This document shows, in pieces, positions 1-6,426 of a DNA stretch of 13,812 nucleotides. This DNA is from CAYIVF01 sp964366875 (GTDB lineage: Bacteria > Patescibacteriota > Minisyncoccia > Minisyncoccales > Staskawiczbacteraceae), in the NCBI GenBank assembly GCA_964366875.1, contig CAYIVF010000018.1, forward strand, positions 1-13,812. Direction: 5' to 3'. Numbering within the stretch: position 1 is the stretch's first letter; every line of letters begins with the position of its first letter. The notes under the pieces are model-generated. The model saw only the letters and a list, made by a program, of their open reading frames with translations. It was not told where the DNA came from and ran no database searches. The position numbers were made by a program, and so were the translations under genes.

Positions 1-821
1 GGGCCTAAAATTTCTTTTGCGTCCGCCTGCTCCCAAGAAATTCCCTTCTTTTCTTTAAGATACTTGGCAATTGTCAAATAGGTGTCAGGGAACCAGTAGG
101 AATTAACTTTCAAGGCGATTTTATACATATCTTGCTCGCTCACGCCCTGAGAAGCCATAAGTTCCAAAAGCCCCAACATTGCCATTCCGTGGTTGCAATC
201 AGGAAAATAAGTTGAGTTGCCGCAACAAGGCCTAAATATTCCTTTGCTTACCCTTTCAACGAGCTGTTGTTGTTCAGAAGTTAAACTAATAAATTGATGT
301 TTGCTGAAGTGGCTCATAGTATCGCCTTTTGCCAAAGACCAGCCGCCGGTAGAAGCAAATTTTCCCGCTCCTCCATATTGAGGGTCCGACATTGGACCCT
401 TTTCTAAAATTTCGTTTTTGTTGCCAAGACCTAATGCCCAAAAAATATTTAGCAAAAATCCTGCGTTTTGCGGAGTAATTTTAAGTTTTCCATTGTTCTC
501 TGCGTATAAGATTTTTTTCGCTTCTTCATCAAGACCTCCCCTCTGAGAATAAAGGGCTTCAAATTTCTGACCGTCAATTACGCCAGCTTGCGTCATTTTG
601 GCCCCCAAATTTGCCCAGACAACCGGCAGTTCCACCCCTTCTGGCGGCAAAACAAGATTTTCGTCAATTGTCACTTCACCTTTTTTTTCCGTTTGAATTG
701 AAGCTTGTTCCTGTTCAATAGATTTTCCTGATTTATTGGTGTAAATTATAACCCCGCCAATAATTAAAGCGGCTGTTAAAACAGAGACTGGCAACAAATA
801 TTTTTCTTTATTGTTTTCCAT
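1..821 (-). CDS. Membrane-anchored CC-x8-CNH protein of unknown function, C-terminus beyond window
   Basis: Seen: an open frame of 273 codons starts at ATG 819-821 and runs off the left edge without a stop. Residues about 8-27 form one hydrophobic segment after a short Lys/Glu-rich start, so this is an N-terminal anchor or uncleaved signal, with the rest probably outside the membrane. A polar linker (about 28-50) precedes a folded domain. That domain contains MSHFSKH (M169, H171, H175) and CCGNSTYFPDCNH (C199, C200, C209, H211), a cluster of soft-metal or redox-type residues. The gene lies 63 nt downstream of a CsoR-type copper-sensor gene in the same direction with no terminator seen, so co-transcription is likely. 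Inference: an extracytoplasmic metal-binding protein, perhaps for Cu(I), controlled by the upstream regulator. I do not recognise a named family. No Shine-Dalgarno precedes the ATG, as for most genes here. Confidence 0.72.
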   Translation of the reverse strand, partial: MENNKEKYLLPVSVLTAALIIGGVIIYTNKSGKSIEQEQASIQTEKKGEVTIDENLVLPPEGVELPVVWANLGAKMTQAGVIDGQKFEALYSQRGGLDEEAKKILYAENNGKLKITPQNAGFLLNIFWALGLGNKNEILEKGPMSDPQYGGAGKFASTGGWSLAKGDTMSHFSKHQFISLTSEQQQLVERVSKGIFRPCCGNSTYFPDCNHGMAMLGLLELMASQGVSEQDMYKIALKVNSYWFPDTYLTIAKYLKEKKGISWEQADAKEILG

Positions 822-884
822 AATAAATTTAAATTAATAATTAATTTTAACTAATTAGACCTTTTTAATTTTAATAATTTTTAT

Positions 885-1157
885 TTATTTATTAAATAGT
901 TTTGTGACCTTTAAAATTTCTGCTGTCATCTTTTGCTTTTCCTTTTCATTTTTTGATGCCATCGCTGTTTTAAAACAGGTGTTTAAATGGTTTTCCATAA
1001 GCATTTCGTGAGCCGACCTCAAAAGCCCTATGGCGGCCAAATTCTGCTGCATAATATCAATGCAATACTCGTTTTTTTCTATCATTTCAATAATTTTAAA
1101 AATTGAACCTTGCGCTTTTTTAAAATTAATGAGGGTTTCCTCTTTGTTTATTATCAT
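885..1157 (-). CDS. csoR: CsoR/RcnR/FrmR-family metal-sensing repressor, Cu(I)-type ligand set
   Basis: The 90-aa product has the length and all-helical composition of the CsoR/RcnR/FrmR (DUF156) family, tetrameric repressors that leave DNA on binding metal or an electrophile. Seen: C32, H57 and C61. The spacing (25 then 4 residues) is that of the Cys36-His61-Cys65 Cu(I) site of Mycobacterium CsoR, and Y31 precedes the first Cys as Tyr35 does there. The N-terminal His needed by nickel/cobalt RcnR is absent (sequence starts MIINKEE). This makes a copper sensor the best reading; a persulfide or formaldehyde sensor of the same family is less likely. Its promoter at 1173-1201 contains dyads expected of an autoregulatory operator. 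The gene follows mnmA by 54 nt and precedes a Cys/His/Met-rich anchored protein that may be its target. Confidence 0.88.
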   Translation of the reverse strand: MIINKEETLINFKKAQGSIFKIIEMIEKNEYCIDIMQQNLAAIGLLRSAHEMLMENHLNTCFKTAMASKNEKEKQKMTAEILKVTKLFNK

Positions 1158-1172
1158 ATTATTTATTTTTAT

Positions 1173-1201
1173 ATTATACCCCTACCTATGGTATAGGTCT
1201 A
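1173..1201 (-). promoter_or_regulatory. csoR promoter with embedded palindromic operator
   Basis: On the minus strand, TAGACC (1196-1201) lies 17 nt from a perfect TATAAT (1173-1178). Two dyads overlap the spacer and -10: TATACC/GGTATA at 1175-1180 and 1190-1195, and ACCTA/TAGGT at 1184-1188 and 1194-1198. The pattern of ATACCCC facing GGTAT resembles known CsoR operators. Binding here would block RNA polymerase, so copper-responsive autoregulation of csoR and the downstream gene is inferred. Confidence 0.7.
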
Positions 1202-1211
1202 TATTAGCAGA

Positions 1212-2273
1212 CTAAAAAATCCTGTCAATGATTGCGCCGCCCAAGAGCTCTTGGTTTTTATAAAATACAACCGACTGGCCAGGGGTAATTGCTTTTTGGG
1301 GTTTTGCAAAAATAACTTTAGTTTTTCCTTTTTCAAAGTTTTTTATTACTGCGTCTGCTGACTCATGTTTATATCTTATTTTTGCTTTTATTTTCAAGGG
1401 CAATTTTACCTGTTTGCCAGAAATCCAATTAACGTTTTTTGCAATTAATTCTTTTCCCAATAAATCTTTTTCGTTTTTTGAAACAATCAAAATATTCTTT
1501 TTTAGAGCTTTTCCAACAACATAATAAGGCCCCTGATTTACACCGAGCCCTTTTCTTTGCCCAATTGTATAAAAATACAAACCCTGGTGTTTGCCTAAAA
1601 TATTTCCTTTTTTGTCAACAATATCCCCTGGTTTTGTTTTTAAATATTTTTTAAGAAAATCATTTATTGTTGCCGGGACAAAACAAATCTCCTGCGATTC
1701 TTGGGTTTTTGCTGTTGGCAATCTGAACTTTTTCGCTAATTTTCTTATTTCTGTTTTTGTATAACCCCCAACGGGAAACAAAATCCTGCTTAACTGTTTT
1801 TGATTTAACTGCCACAAAAAATACGACTGGTCTTTTTCTTTGTCTCTGCTTTTTAATAATTTTCCGTTTTTTATTATTGCATAATGTCCGGTAGCGATAA
1901 AATCAGCTCCTATTTTCAAAGCTCTTTCAATCAAAAATCCGAATTTAATTTCTTTGTTGCAAACAACGCAGGGATTCGGAGTATTTCCTTTTTTGTATTC
2001 TCTCAAAAAATAATCCACCACTTCTTTTTTGAACTCTTTTTCGCAGTTTATGACATAAAAGGGAATATCAATCTTTTTTGCCACTAGTCTGGCTAATTTT
2101 TCTGATTCTGTAGAACAGCAGCGATTTTCGCCGGTCTTGCCCTCTTTCCAAAATTTCATAAAAACCCCGACAACATCAAAATCAGCCCGTTTTAACAGGA
2201 CTGCTGCAACCGAACTATCAACCCCGCCCGATATTGCTACAACAACTTTTGTTTTATTATTATTTTTTTTCAT
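1212..2273 (-). CDS. mnmA: tRNA-specific 2-thiouridylase MnmA
   Basis: MnmA adenylates and then thiolates U34 of Lys, Glu and Gln tRNAs, giving s2U. From the chosen start (353 aa; family about 360-370): PP-loop AISGGVDSS at 13-21 for ATP; NPCVVCNKEIKF at 100-111, where C105 corresponds to the catalytic Cys in NPxxxCN; TGHY at 128-131; and SQEICFVP at 193-200, where C197 is the persulfide-carrying Cys. A C-terminal beta-barrel region ends in GGAIIDRIF. The open frame extends to an ATG at 2339, but that 22-residue extension is encoded by the arm and loop of an inverted repeat and lies outside the family profile, so ATG 2271-2273 (MKKNNNK) is preferred. The gene is last in the iscR-iscS-iscU-mnmA cluster, so IscS is the probable sulfur donor, possibly directly since no TusA-E relay genes are seen here. 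Confidence 0.95.
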   Translation of the reverse strand: MKKNNNKTKVVVAISGGVDSSVAAVLLKRADFDVVGVFMKFWKEGKTGENRCCSTESEKLARLVAKKIDIPFYVINCEKEFKKEVVDYFLREYKKGNTPNPCVVCNKEIKFGFLIERALKIGADFIATGHYAIIKNGKLLKSRDKEKDQSYFLWQLNQKQLSRILFPVGGYTKTEIRKLAKKFRLPTAKTQESQEICFVPATINDFLKKYLKTKPGDIVDKKGNILGKHQGLYFYTIGQRKGLGVNQGPYYVVGKALKKNILIVSKNEKDLLGKELIAKNVNWISGKQVKLPLKIKAKIRYKHESADAVIKNFEKGKTKVIFAKPQKAITPGQSVVFYKNQELLGGAIIDRIF

Positions 2274-2284
2274 CTTCAAAGGAT

Positions 2285-2362
2285 ATCGCGGAAATAGAAA
2301 TAATTTTTTGTTCGGGCTGGCTGTGGGCGTGGCGTCCAAAAAATTATTTCTATTTCCGCGAT
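2285..2362. repeat. 26-bp perfect inverted repeat filling the iscU-mnmA gap
   Basis: The arms 2285-2310 and 2337-2362 are exact reverse complements (outer end ATCGCGGAAATAGAAATAAT), with a 26-nt G/C-rich loop (2311-2336). The right arm ends 1 nt from the iscU stop (2364-2366) and the left arm 11 nt from the mnmA ATG, so the element fills almost the whole gap. In the transcript it would form a very stable hairpin. The T-rich part lies inside the stem rather than after it, so it is not a standard intrinsic terminator. No target-site duplication is visible. It may be a miniature inverted-repeat element, or an mRNA processing or stability element setting mnmA level relative to iscU. Confidence 0.85.
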
Positions 2363-2363
2363 C

Positions 2364-4004
2364 TCATGCCCATTTTTCATATCTTTTTTCAATGATTTCT
2401 TTTGATTTTTTTATCGCATCGTGCTTTTTTTGAAGCCCAGCAGATATTTCTTTTTTATTCTTTAAAAAATAATCATATATTGCTTCATTCAGCGCATCTA
2501 TAGCCAAAACAGAACAGTGGTATTTTATATATGGGAGTCCGCCTAAGGATTTTATAATCTCATCTTTTTTAATTTCTAAAGCGTCTTTTATTGTTTTTCC
2601 TTTTGCCAAATCAGTAATAACACTGCTTGTCGAAATAGCCGCCACGCAACCAAAGGTTTCAAACTTTATGTCCTTGATTACTTCTTCTTTTTTCTTGTTC
2701 TCTGCAATTTTGATATAAAGCCACATTACGTCTCCGCAATTATGAACGCAAAACGCTTCAGAGACAAAAGAATGAGAATCTTTTACTTCTAAATTATAAA
2801 CTAATCCTTTGTATTTTTTCTCTTTTATGTTTGTAATCGGTATGTATAAATAGTCATCATCAAACCACGCTTTTTCTGAAGGATAAGATTTAGGACTATA
2901 CTTTATCCCCATGATAGAACATAAATTTATCAGAGATTCTCTTTGCCCAACATGTATTCTATAACTTTTCTGATGATTAACCCCCTTCACAATTTTTTGT
3001 TTTTCTATATAAATAGAAGGAGCTATTTTTTGCCTTAAAAGCAACACTTTTAATTGTTGAGCTATGCTTTGAGAGATTGTAACGAAACCAGCTCTTGCGC
3101 CGTCTCTGTTTAAATTGACACAGCCATCTCCTTTCCACAAGCCATATATCAATGATTTTTGCTTTTCAGACGGCAAACTCATTATAAAATTAGGGATTTT
3201 TTTATCTTTCGCGCCATTCCCAAAAATTTGTTTAAAAAATCTTGCTAGTTTTGCGCTGTACAAAGAAACAACTACTGTTTTTGTTTCAGGTCTTTCTCTC
3301 ACTATTGCTTTAATATTAAATATTTTTTTTGAAATCTCTTTTATATCGTTAACTATATCTTTTTCCTTGATATTAAGTGTAAAAGTGATAAAAGTTCTGC
3401 AAGGTTTATCTTGCACATTTCCTTCAGACAAAAAATATCCGAATAATCTCAATAAATCTGAATGAAGCGAAACTTTGTCGGGAATATTAAAACTTTTAAA
3501 ATCCCATTTTGGTTTTGGAATATTGATTTCTATATATTTCAAATCTTGCTCTTGCTTCAATATTGGATATAAAATTATATCGCCTTTTTTTAATTGGCTC
3601 GCATGATACCACGCGGGAACAAGTCCTTTTCTGTTTTTAGTTCTTAAAAATTTATCTCCTTCAGGAAGTTTTATCGCAAAAATAAGATGATCTGGCGTTA
3701 AGCTCACAGAACCTAACTTATTTTTCAGTGTAATTACTTCCCCCTCATAATTCCTTTTTACACCACTTTCAACAAAATTATATTCACCGTTGTGAGATAA
3801 CACTCTGTCTTTATTAGAAATATTATTTATTTCTTTTACGTTACTGTTTATATGAATATTTTGATCTGGCAGTAAACAAACGATGTTACCCACTTTTCCT
3901 ATGCCATCTGCATTTTTAATTTTTCCGTAATTGTGGGGATTTTGAAAAGTTTTTAAAACTTTTTTAGTATACAATCCTCCGCAGATATTATTGTTTTTTG
4001 CCAT
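2364..4004 (-). CDS. iscU: IscU Fe-S cluster scaffold interrupted by a large intein
   Basis: The 546-aa reading frame is an IscU/NifU N-terminal-type scaffold split by a 380-aa intein at residues 43-422. Joining residues 1-42 to 423-546 gives a 166-aa protein with every scaffold residue in place: C43-G-D45 (first ligand Cys and the Asp of CGD), C73 in FGCVAAISTSS, and H116-C117 in LPYIKYHCSVLA, matching E. coli C37, D39, C63, H105 and C106. LPYIK loosely resembles the HscA-binding LPPVK motif. A charged C-terminal tail (about 40 residues) extends beyond E. coli IscU. Role: receives sulfur from IscS and iron, builds [2Fe-2S] clusters in the cytoplasm. It lies 61 nt after iscS in the same operon. 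The stop is TGA 2364-2366. The host protein can work only after splicing, because the intein sits immediately before the first ligand Cys. Confidence 0.95.
   Translation of the reverse strand: MAKNNNICGGLYTKKVLKTFQNPHNYGKIKNADGIGKVGNIVCLLPDQNIHINSNVKEINNISNKDRVLSHNGEYNFVESGVKRNYEGEVITLKNKLGSVSLTPDHLIFAIKLPEGDKFLRTKNRKGLVPAWYHASQLKKGDIILYPILKQEQDLKYIEINIPKPKWDFKSFNIPDKVSLHSDLLRLFGYFLSEGNVQDKPCRTFITFTLNIKEKDIVNDIKEISKKIFNIKAIVRERPETKTVVVSLYSAKLARFFKQIFGNGAKDKKIPNFIMSLPSEKQKSLIYGLWKGDGCVNLNRDGARAGFVTISQSIAQQLKVLLLRQKIAPSIYIEKQKIVKGVNHQKSYRIHVGQRESLINLCSIMGIKYSPKSYPSEKAWFDDDYLYIPITNIKEKKYKGLVYNLEVKDSHSFVSEAFCVHNCGDVMWLYIKIAENKKKEEVIKDIKFETFGCVAAISTSSVITDLAKGKTIKDALEIKKDEIIKSLGGLPYIKYHCSVLAIDALNEAIYDYFLKNKKEISAGLQKKHDAIKKSKEIIEKRYEKWA
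2739..3878 (-). mobile_element. Class 1 intein with LAGLIDADG homing endonuclease, inserted in IscU
   Basis: Intein numbering: C1 (codon 3876-3878) begins CLLPDQNI (block A). L60-T61-P-D-H64 is the block B TxxH motif. The C-terminus reads YNLEVKDSHSF (block F), then FCVH379-N380, followed by Cys+1 (codon 2736-2738). All class 1 splicing residues are therefore present: Cys1, Thr/His of block B, penultimate His, terminal Asn and Cys+1. Between them lies a two-motif LAGLIDADG (DOD) endonuclease: LFGYFLSEG at 145-153 with acidic E152, and LIYGLWKGDG at 243-252 with D251. Both catalytic acids are intact, so an active, still mobile homing element is plausible. At 380 aa it is a full-size rather than a mini-intein. 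The insertion lies directly before the CGD metal-ligand motif, a typical active-site location for inteins. Confidence 0.95.
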
Positions 4005-4065
4005 AAAAATTGTAGTAAGCGAATAATATTATTAGCGAGGTATTTTTAATAACAATACCGAGCGA

Positions 4066-5232
4066 TTACTTAAATGGTGAAATTTCCCTTATTTTTTTAA
4101 CTATGCCGGGCAAAACTTTTATTAATTTATTTATTTCTTTTTCTGTTGTGAATCTTCCCAAAGAAACCCTTAAAGAGCCGTGCGCCTCTTGGGGCTTTAA
4201 CCCGATTGCTAATAACACAGGGCTTGGTTCTAATTTTATAGACGAACATGCAGAGCCGGTTGAACAAGAAATGCCGTGCAAATCTAATTGCATAACCAAT
4301 GACTCTCCCTCAACAAAAGAGAACCACACATTAACATTGTTAGACAAGCGCTTTTTAGGATGGCCGTTTAGTTTGCATCCTTCTATTTTTAATAAGCCTT
4401 TTATTAATTTGTCTCTTAAATTAGTTAATCTAACGTTTTCTGTTTTCATTTCTTTTTTACAAATTTCAACTGCTTTAGCAAAGCCAATGATAGCCGCTAA
4501 ATTCATTGTTGAAGCTCTCAAGCCATTTTCTTGGCCTCCTCCATGCAGCAAAGGCTCAATTTTTACGCCATCTCTTATATACAAAAGCCCTGCGCCCTTT
4601 GGTCCATAAATCTTATGAGATGAAGCGGTTAATAAATCAACATTCATTTTATTTACATCAATTGGAATTTTGCCAAAACTTTGGCTGGCATCAGTGTGAA
4701 AATAAACTCCTTTTTGCCTGCAGATTTTTCCTATCTCTTCAATGGACTGTATTGTGCCAATTTCATTTGAGGCGTGAATTATTGAAACTAAAATTGTTTC
4801 TTTTTTTATGGCTTTTTCAATGTCTTTTGGATTTACCATTCCATATTTATCAACCTTTATTTTTGTAACTTCGAACCCCTGCTTTTCCAGCCATTTTGCC
4901 GATTCTATAATACAGGGGTGTTCAATAGAAGAAATAATTATATTGTTGCCTTTATTTTTATTGGCAAACGCAATACCTTTCAAAACCAAATTATTGCTCT
5001 CTGTTGCAGAACTTGTAAATACTATTTCGGGGTACCCGCTTGCGGGTCTTTTGGCTTTTATCAAGCCGGCAATTGTTTCTCTGCTCTGCTCTAAAGCAAG
5101 CTTTGACTCCTGGCCAAAAAAGTGCAAAGACATGGTGTTTCCAAATTTTTCTGCGAAATAAGGGAGCATTGCCTTGACGGCGCGTTTATCTACGGGAGTA
5201 GTGGCCGCATAATCTAAGTATATTTTTTTCAT
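4066..5232 (-). CDS. iscS: Cysteine desulfurase IscS/NifS
   Basis: A PLP-dependent class V aminotransferase-fold enzyme that turns cysteine into alanine and an enzyme persulfide, supplying sulfur to IscU and MnmA. The 388-aa length is usual. Seen: YLDYAATTP at 5-13; ATESNN at 76-81; H105 (stacks on PLP) in EHPCI; D181 and Q184 in TDASQS; SSHK207 with K207 the PLP Schiff-base lysine (K206 in E. coli); RASTMN; and the active-site loop GSAC329SS followed by LEPSPVL (E. coli C328). The catalytic cysteine loop is the long group I type. The start overlaps the stop of the upstream Rrf2 gene in an ATGA arrangement, implying translational coupling and tight co-regulation. Confidence 0.97.
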   Translation of the reverse strand: MKKIYLDYAATTPVDKRAVKAMLPYFAEKFGNTMSLHFFGQESKLALEQSRETIAGLIKAKRPASGYPEIVFTSSATESNNLVLKGIAFANKNKGNNIIISSIEHPCIIESAKWLEKQGFEVTKIKVDKYGMVNPKDIEKAIKKETILVSIIHASNEIGTIQSIEEIGKICRQKGVYFHTDASQSFGKIPIDVNKMNVDLLTASSHKIYGPKGAGLLYIRDGVKIEPLLHGGGQENGLRASTMNLAAIIGFAKAVEICKKEMKTENVRLTNLRDKLIKGLLKIEGCKLNGHPKKRLSNNVNVWFSFVEGESLVMQLDLHGISCSTGSACSSIKLEPSPVLLAIGLKPQEAHGSLRVSLGRFTTEKEINKLIKVLPGIVKKIREISPFK

Positions 5233-5618
5233 GCTAAATTAGATAATTTAATTGATTTTAATGTTTTATCCAGGCTTGTTTGTAATTTATGCCAGACATT
5301 TTTTGCAACACACTTTGCTGACCTGCCGCACAAACCGCACTCAACTAAATTCGTATTTCCCTCTAAAACTGCTAAAATATCCCTAGCGCTGATTTTTGAA
5401 GCTTTTTTTGCTAAAATATATCCGCCCTGCAAACCTTTCTTTCCTTTAACAAAATCTGCTCTTTCCAGCTTTGCAATTATCTTTTCTAAAAAATCAAAAG
5501 GAATCCCCTCTTTTTGGGATATTTCTCTTACAGAGCAAAGTTTTGCTTTGCCAGAGTATTTGGCGATATGCACCATAGCTCTCAATCCGTATTGAGATTC
5601 TTTTGATATTTTTATCAT
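5229..5618 (-). CDS. iscR: Rrf2-family regulator, IscR-like
   Basis: The 129-aa protein has the Rrf2 winged-helix start (SKESQYGLRAMVHIA) and a wing region ending GLQGGYILAKK. It then carries three cysteines, C94, C97 and C103 (C-x2-C-x5-C), where IscR has Cys92, Cys98 and Cys104. The spacing of the first pair is shorter than in E. coli IscR (x5), so the cluster geometry may differ. Function by family and context: an Fe-S-cluster-sensing repressor of its own isc operon. It is the first gene of iscR-iscS-iscU-mnmA, overlaps iscS by 4 nt, and sits behind a consensus promoter whose -10 overlaps a perfect palindrome (5635-5657), the likely autoregulatory site. NsrR (nitric-oxide sensor) belongs to the same family and cannot be excluded, but the isc context favours IscR. 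Confidence 0.88.
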   Translation of the reverse strand: MIKISKESQYGLRAMVHIAKYSGKAKLCSVREISQKEGIPFDFLEKIIAKLERADFVKGKKGLQGGYILAKKASKISARDILAVLEGNTNLVECGLCGRSAKCVAKNVWHKLQTSLDKTLKSIKLSNLA

Positions 5619-5634
5619 TTTGGAGGGTTAACAA

Positions 5635-5657
5635 AATCCGAGTATATTACTCGGATT
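5635..5657. promoter_or_regulatory. Palindromic operator overlapping the isc promoter
   Basis: AATCCGAGTA (5635-5644), a TAT centre (5645-5647) and TACTCGGATT (5648-5657) form a perfect 10-bp inverted repeat. It overlaps the first bases of the -10 and covers the expected transcription start. Length, symmetry and place fit an Rrf2-family dimer site. The GAGT/ACTC inner halves recall the GACT/AGTC core of IscR type 1 sites, though this match is loose. Confidence 0.78.
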
Positions 5658-5683
5658 ATATCAAAACAAAAAAACCGTGTCAA
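5655..5683 (-). promoter_or_regulatory. Consensus sigma70 promoter of the isc operon
   Basis: On the minus strand, TTGACA (5678-5683) and TATAAT (5655-5660) are separated by exactly 17 nt, a full match to the vegetative consensus. The -35 begins 5 nt after the Nudix gene stop codon. The predicted transcript starts about 30 nt before the Rrf2 ATG. A promoter this strong, sitting under a repressor site, fits an operon that is kept off and released on Fe-S shortage. Confidence 0.9.
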
Positions 5684-5688
5684 CCCCC

Positions 5689-6162
5689 TTATATTTTTTC
5701 TACAATTTTTATATTATAGTCCAATATTTTATCTCCTTCGCCAAAAAGAAAATCTGCCTCTAATTTCCTGCCCTGCAAGATATGCAGCATCCAATGCGTA
5801 TCATCCGGCCACATATTGCTATATGGAATTTCATCAAAACTAAACCATTTAGGCATCATTTCTTCGGATTCTGTTGGCTCACCCGACCAATCATTTGCCA
5901 CAAACAAATATACATCCTGATTCCATTCTTCTTTATTCGCGAATTTAAAATGAAATATCGCAAACTTCTCGGGGTTTTTTATTTCTACTCCAATTTCTTC
6001 TTTGGTCTCCCTGACAGCGGCATCAAGAATAGTTTTATCGCCTTTTTCAGAATCAAATTTTCCGCCTGTCCCATTCCATCTGCCAGCGCCAAAACCGCGC
6101 TTTTTCATAGCTAAAAGAATTTTATTATTTCTAATTAACAAGCACAATGTTGTTTGCCTCAT
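5689..6162 (-). CDS. MTH1-like Nudix hydrolase (oxidised purine nucleotide sanitiser)
   Basis: The 157-aa protein resembles animal MTH1/NUDT1 (156 aa) along its whole length: MKKRGFGAGRWNGTGGK at 19-35, RETKEEIG at 51-58 (the REUxEExGU half of the Nudix box, E55/E56 binding Mg), WPDDTHW at 118-124 (W118, D120 and D121 correspond to human W117, D119 and D120, which read the oxidised base), and ILDY near the end. Role by family: hydrolysis of 8-oxo-dGTP or 2-OH-dATP to monophosphate and pyrophosphate. The first half of the Nudix box is unusual: it is lengthened after GGK, and the Glu seven residues before RE is a Lys (K43). The frame extends 35 residues further upstream, but ATG 6160-6162 forms a TAATG overlap with the upstream stop and matches the MTH1 N-terminus, so it is chosen. 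Confidence 0.92.
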   Translation of the reverse strand: MRQTTLCLLIRNNKILLAMKKRGFGAGRWNGTGGKFDSEKGDKTILDAAVRETKEEIGVEIKNPEKFAIFHFKFANKEEWNQDVYLFVANDWSGEPTESEEMMPKWFSFDEIPYSNMWPDDTHWMLHILQGRKLEADFLFGEGDKILDYNIKIVEKI

Positions 6163-6413
6163 TATTGTTGGATTACTTGGTTCTGCTCTTTCTTTTTGCT
6201 GAAATAGAAGATATATATTATTTCCAATATCCCAAGTGTATTTAATATTAAAAGTGCTATGAACCATGGCTTGCTTCCGTTTTTAGAAGCTTTCCATAGG
6301 GCAATCCCCTTCCAGATAAGAGCCCAAATCGACAAGATTAAAAGCGTTGTTGCAACTCGTGGATTTTGTAAAAATGCAACCAGTTGCGCATCTGATATTT
6401 GAGAATAATTCAT
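6162..6413 (-). CDS. Small two-helix membrane protein, DUF5652-like
   Basis: The 83-aa protein has two hydrophobic stretches (about 20-40 and 50-71) separated by a basic loop, ALWKASKNGSKPWF. The second carries LNTLGILEIIYIFYF, and a Lys/Gln-rich tail follows. The WKxxALWxAxK...WF...NTLGILEIIY pattern matches what I know as DUF5652, a small membrane protein common in Patescibacteria and of unknown function. Its TAA stop shares one base with the ATG of the Nudix gene (TAATG), and it starts 13 nt after the SpoU methyltransferase stop, so all are one transcription unit. No catalytic residues are evident. Confidence 0.8.
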   Translation of the reverse strand: MNYSQISDAQLVAFLQNPRVATTLLILSIWALIWKGIALWKASKNGSKPWFIALLILNTLGILEIIYIFYFSKKKEQNQVIQQ

Positions 6414-6426
6414 ATTATTAAATTTA

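Noticed and set aside
2274..2339. N-terminal extension of mnmA to the ATG at 2339.
   Set aside because: The 22 codons are made by the inverted repeat and its loop, and MnmA proteins start close to the PP-loop.
2137..2433. Plus-strand frame of 98 codons across the inverted repeat.
   Set aside because: It is antisense to mnmA and the end of iscU, with composition typical of a shadow frame.
4103..4609. A 168-codon plus-strand open frame.
   Set aside because: It is the complement of iscS, has no family features, and iscS is certain.
5622..5626. GGAGG just before the Rrf2 gene as a Shine-Dalgarno.
   Set aside because: It is on the plus strand; the minus-strand transcript reads CCTCC there.
6163..6267. 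Longer start for the Nudix protein (35 further residues).
   Set aside because: The stretch overlaps the DUF5652-like gene in another frame, and the TAATG junction plus MTH1 similarity fix the start at 6162.
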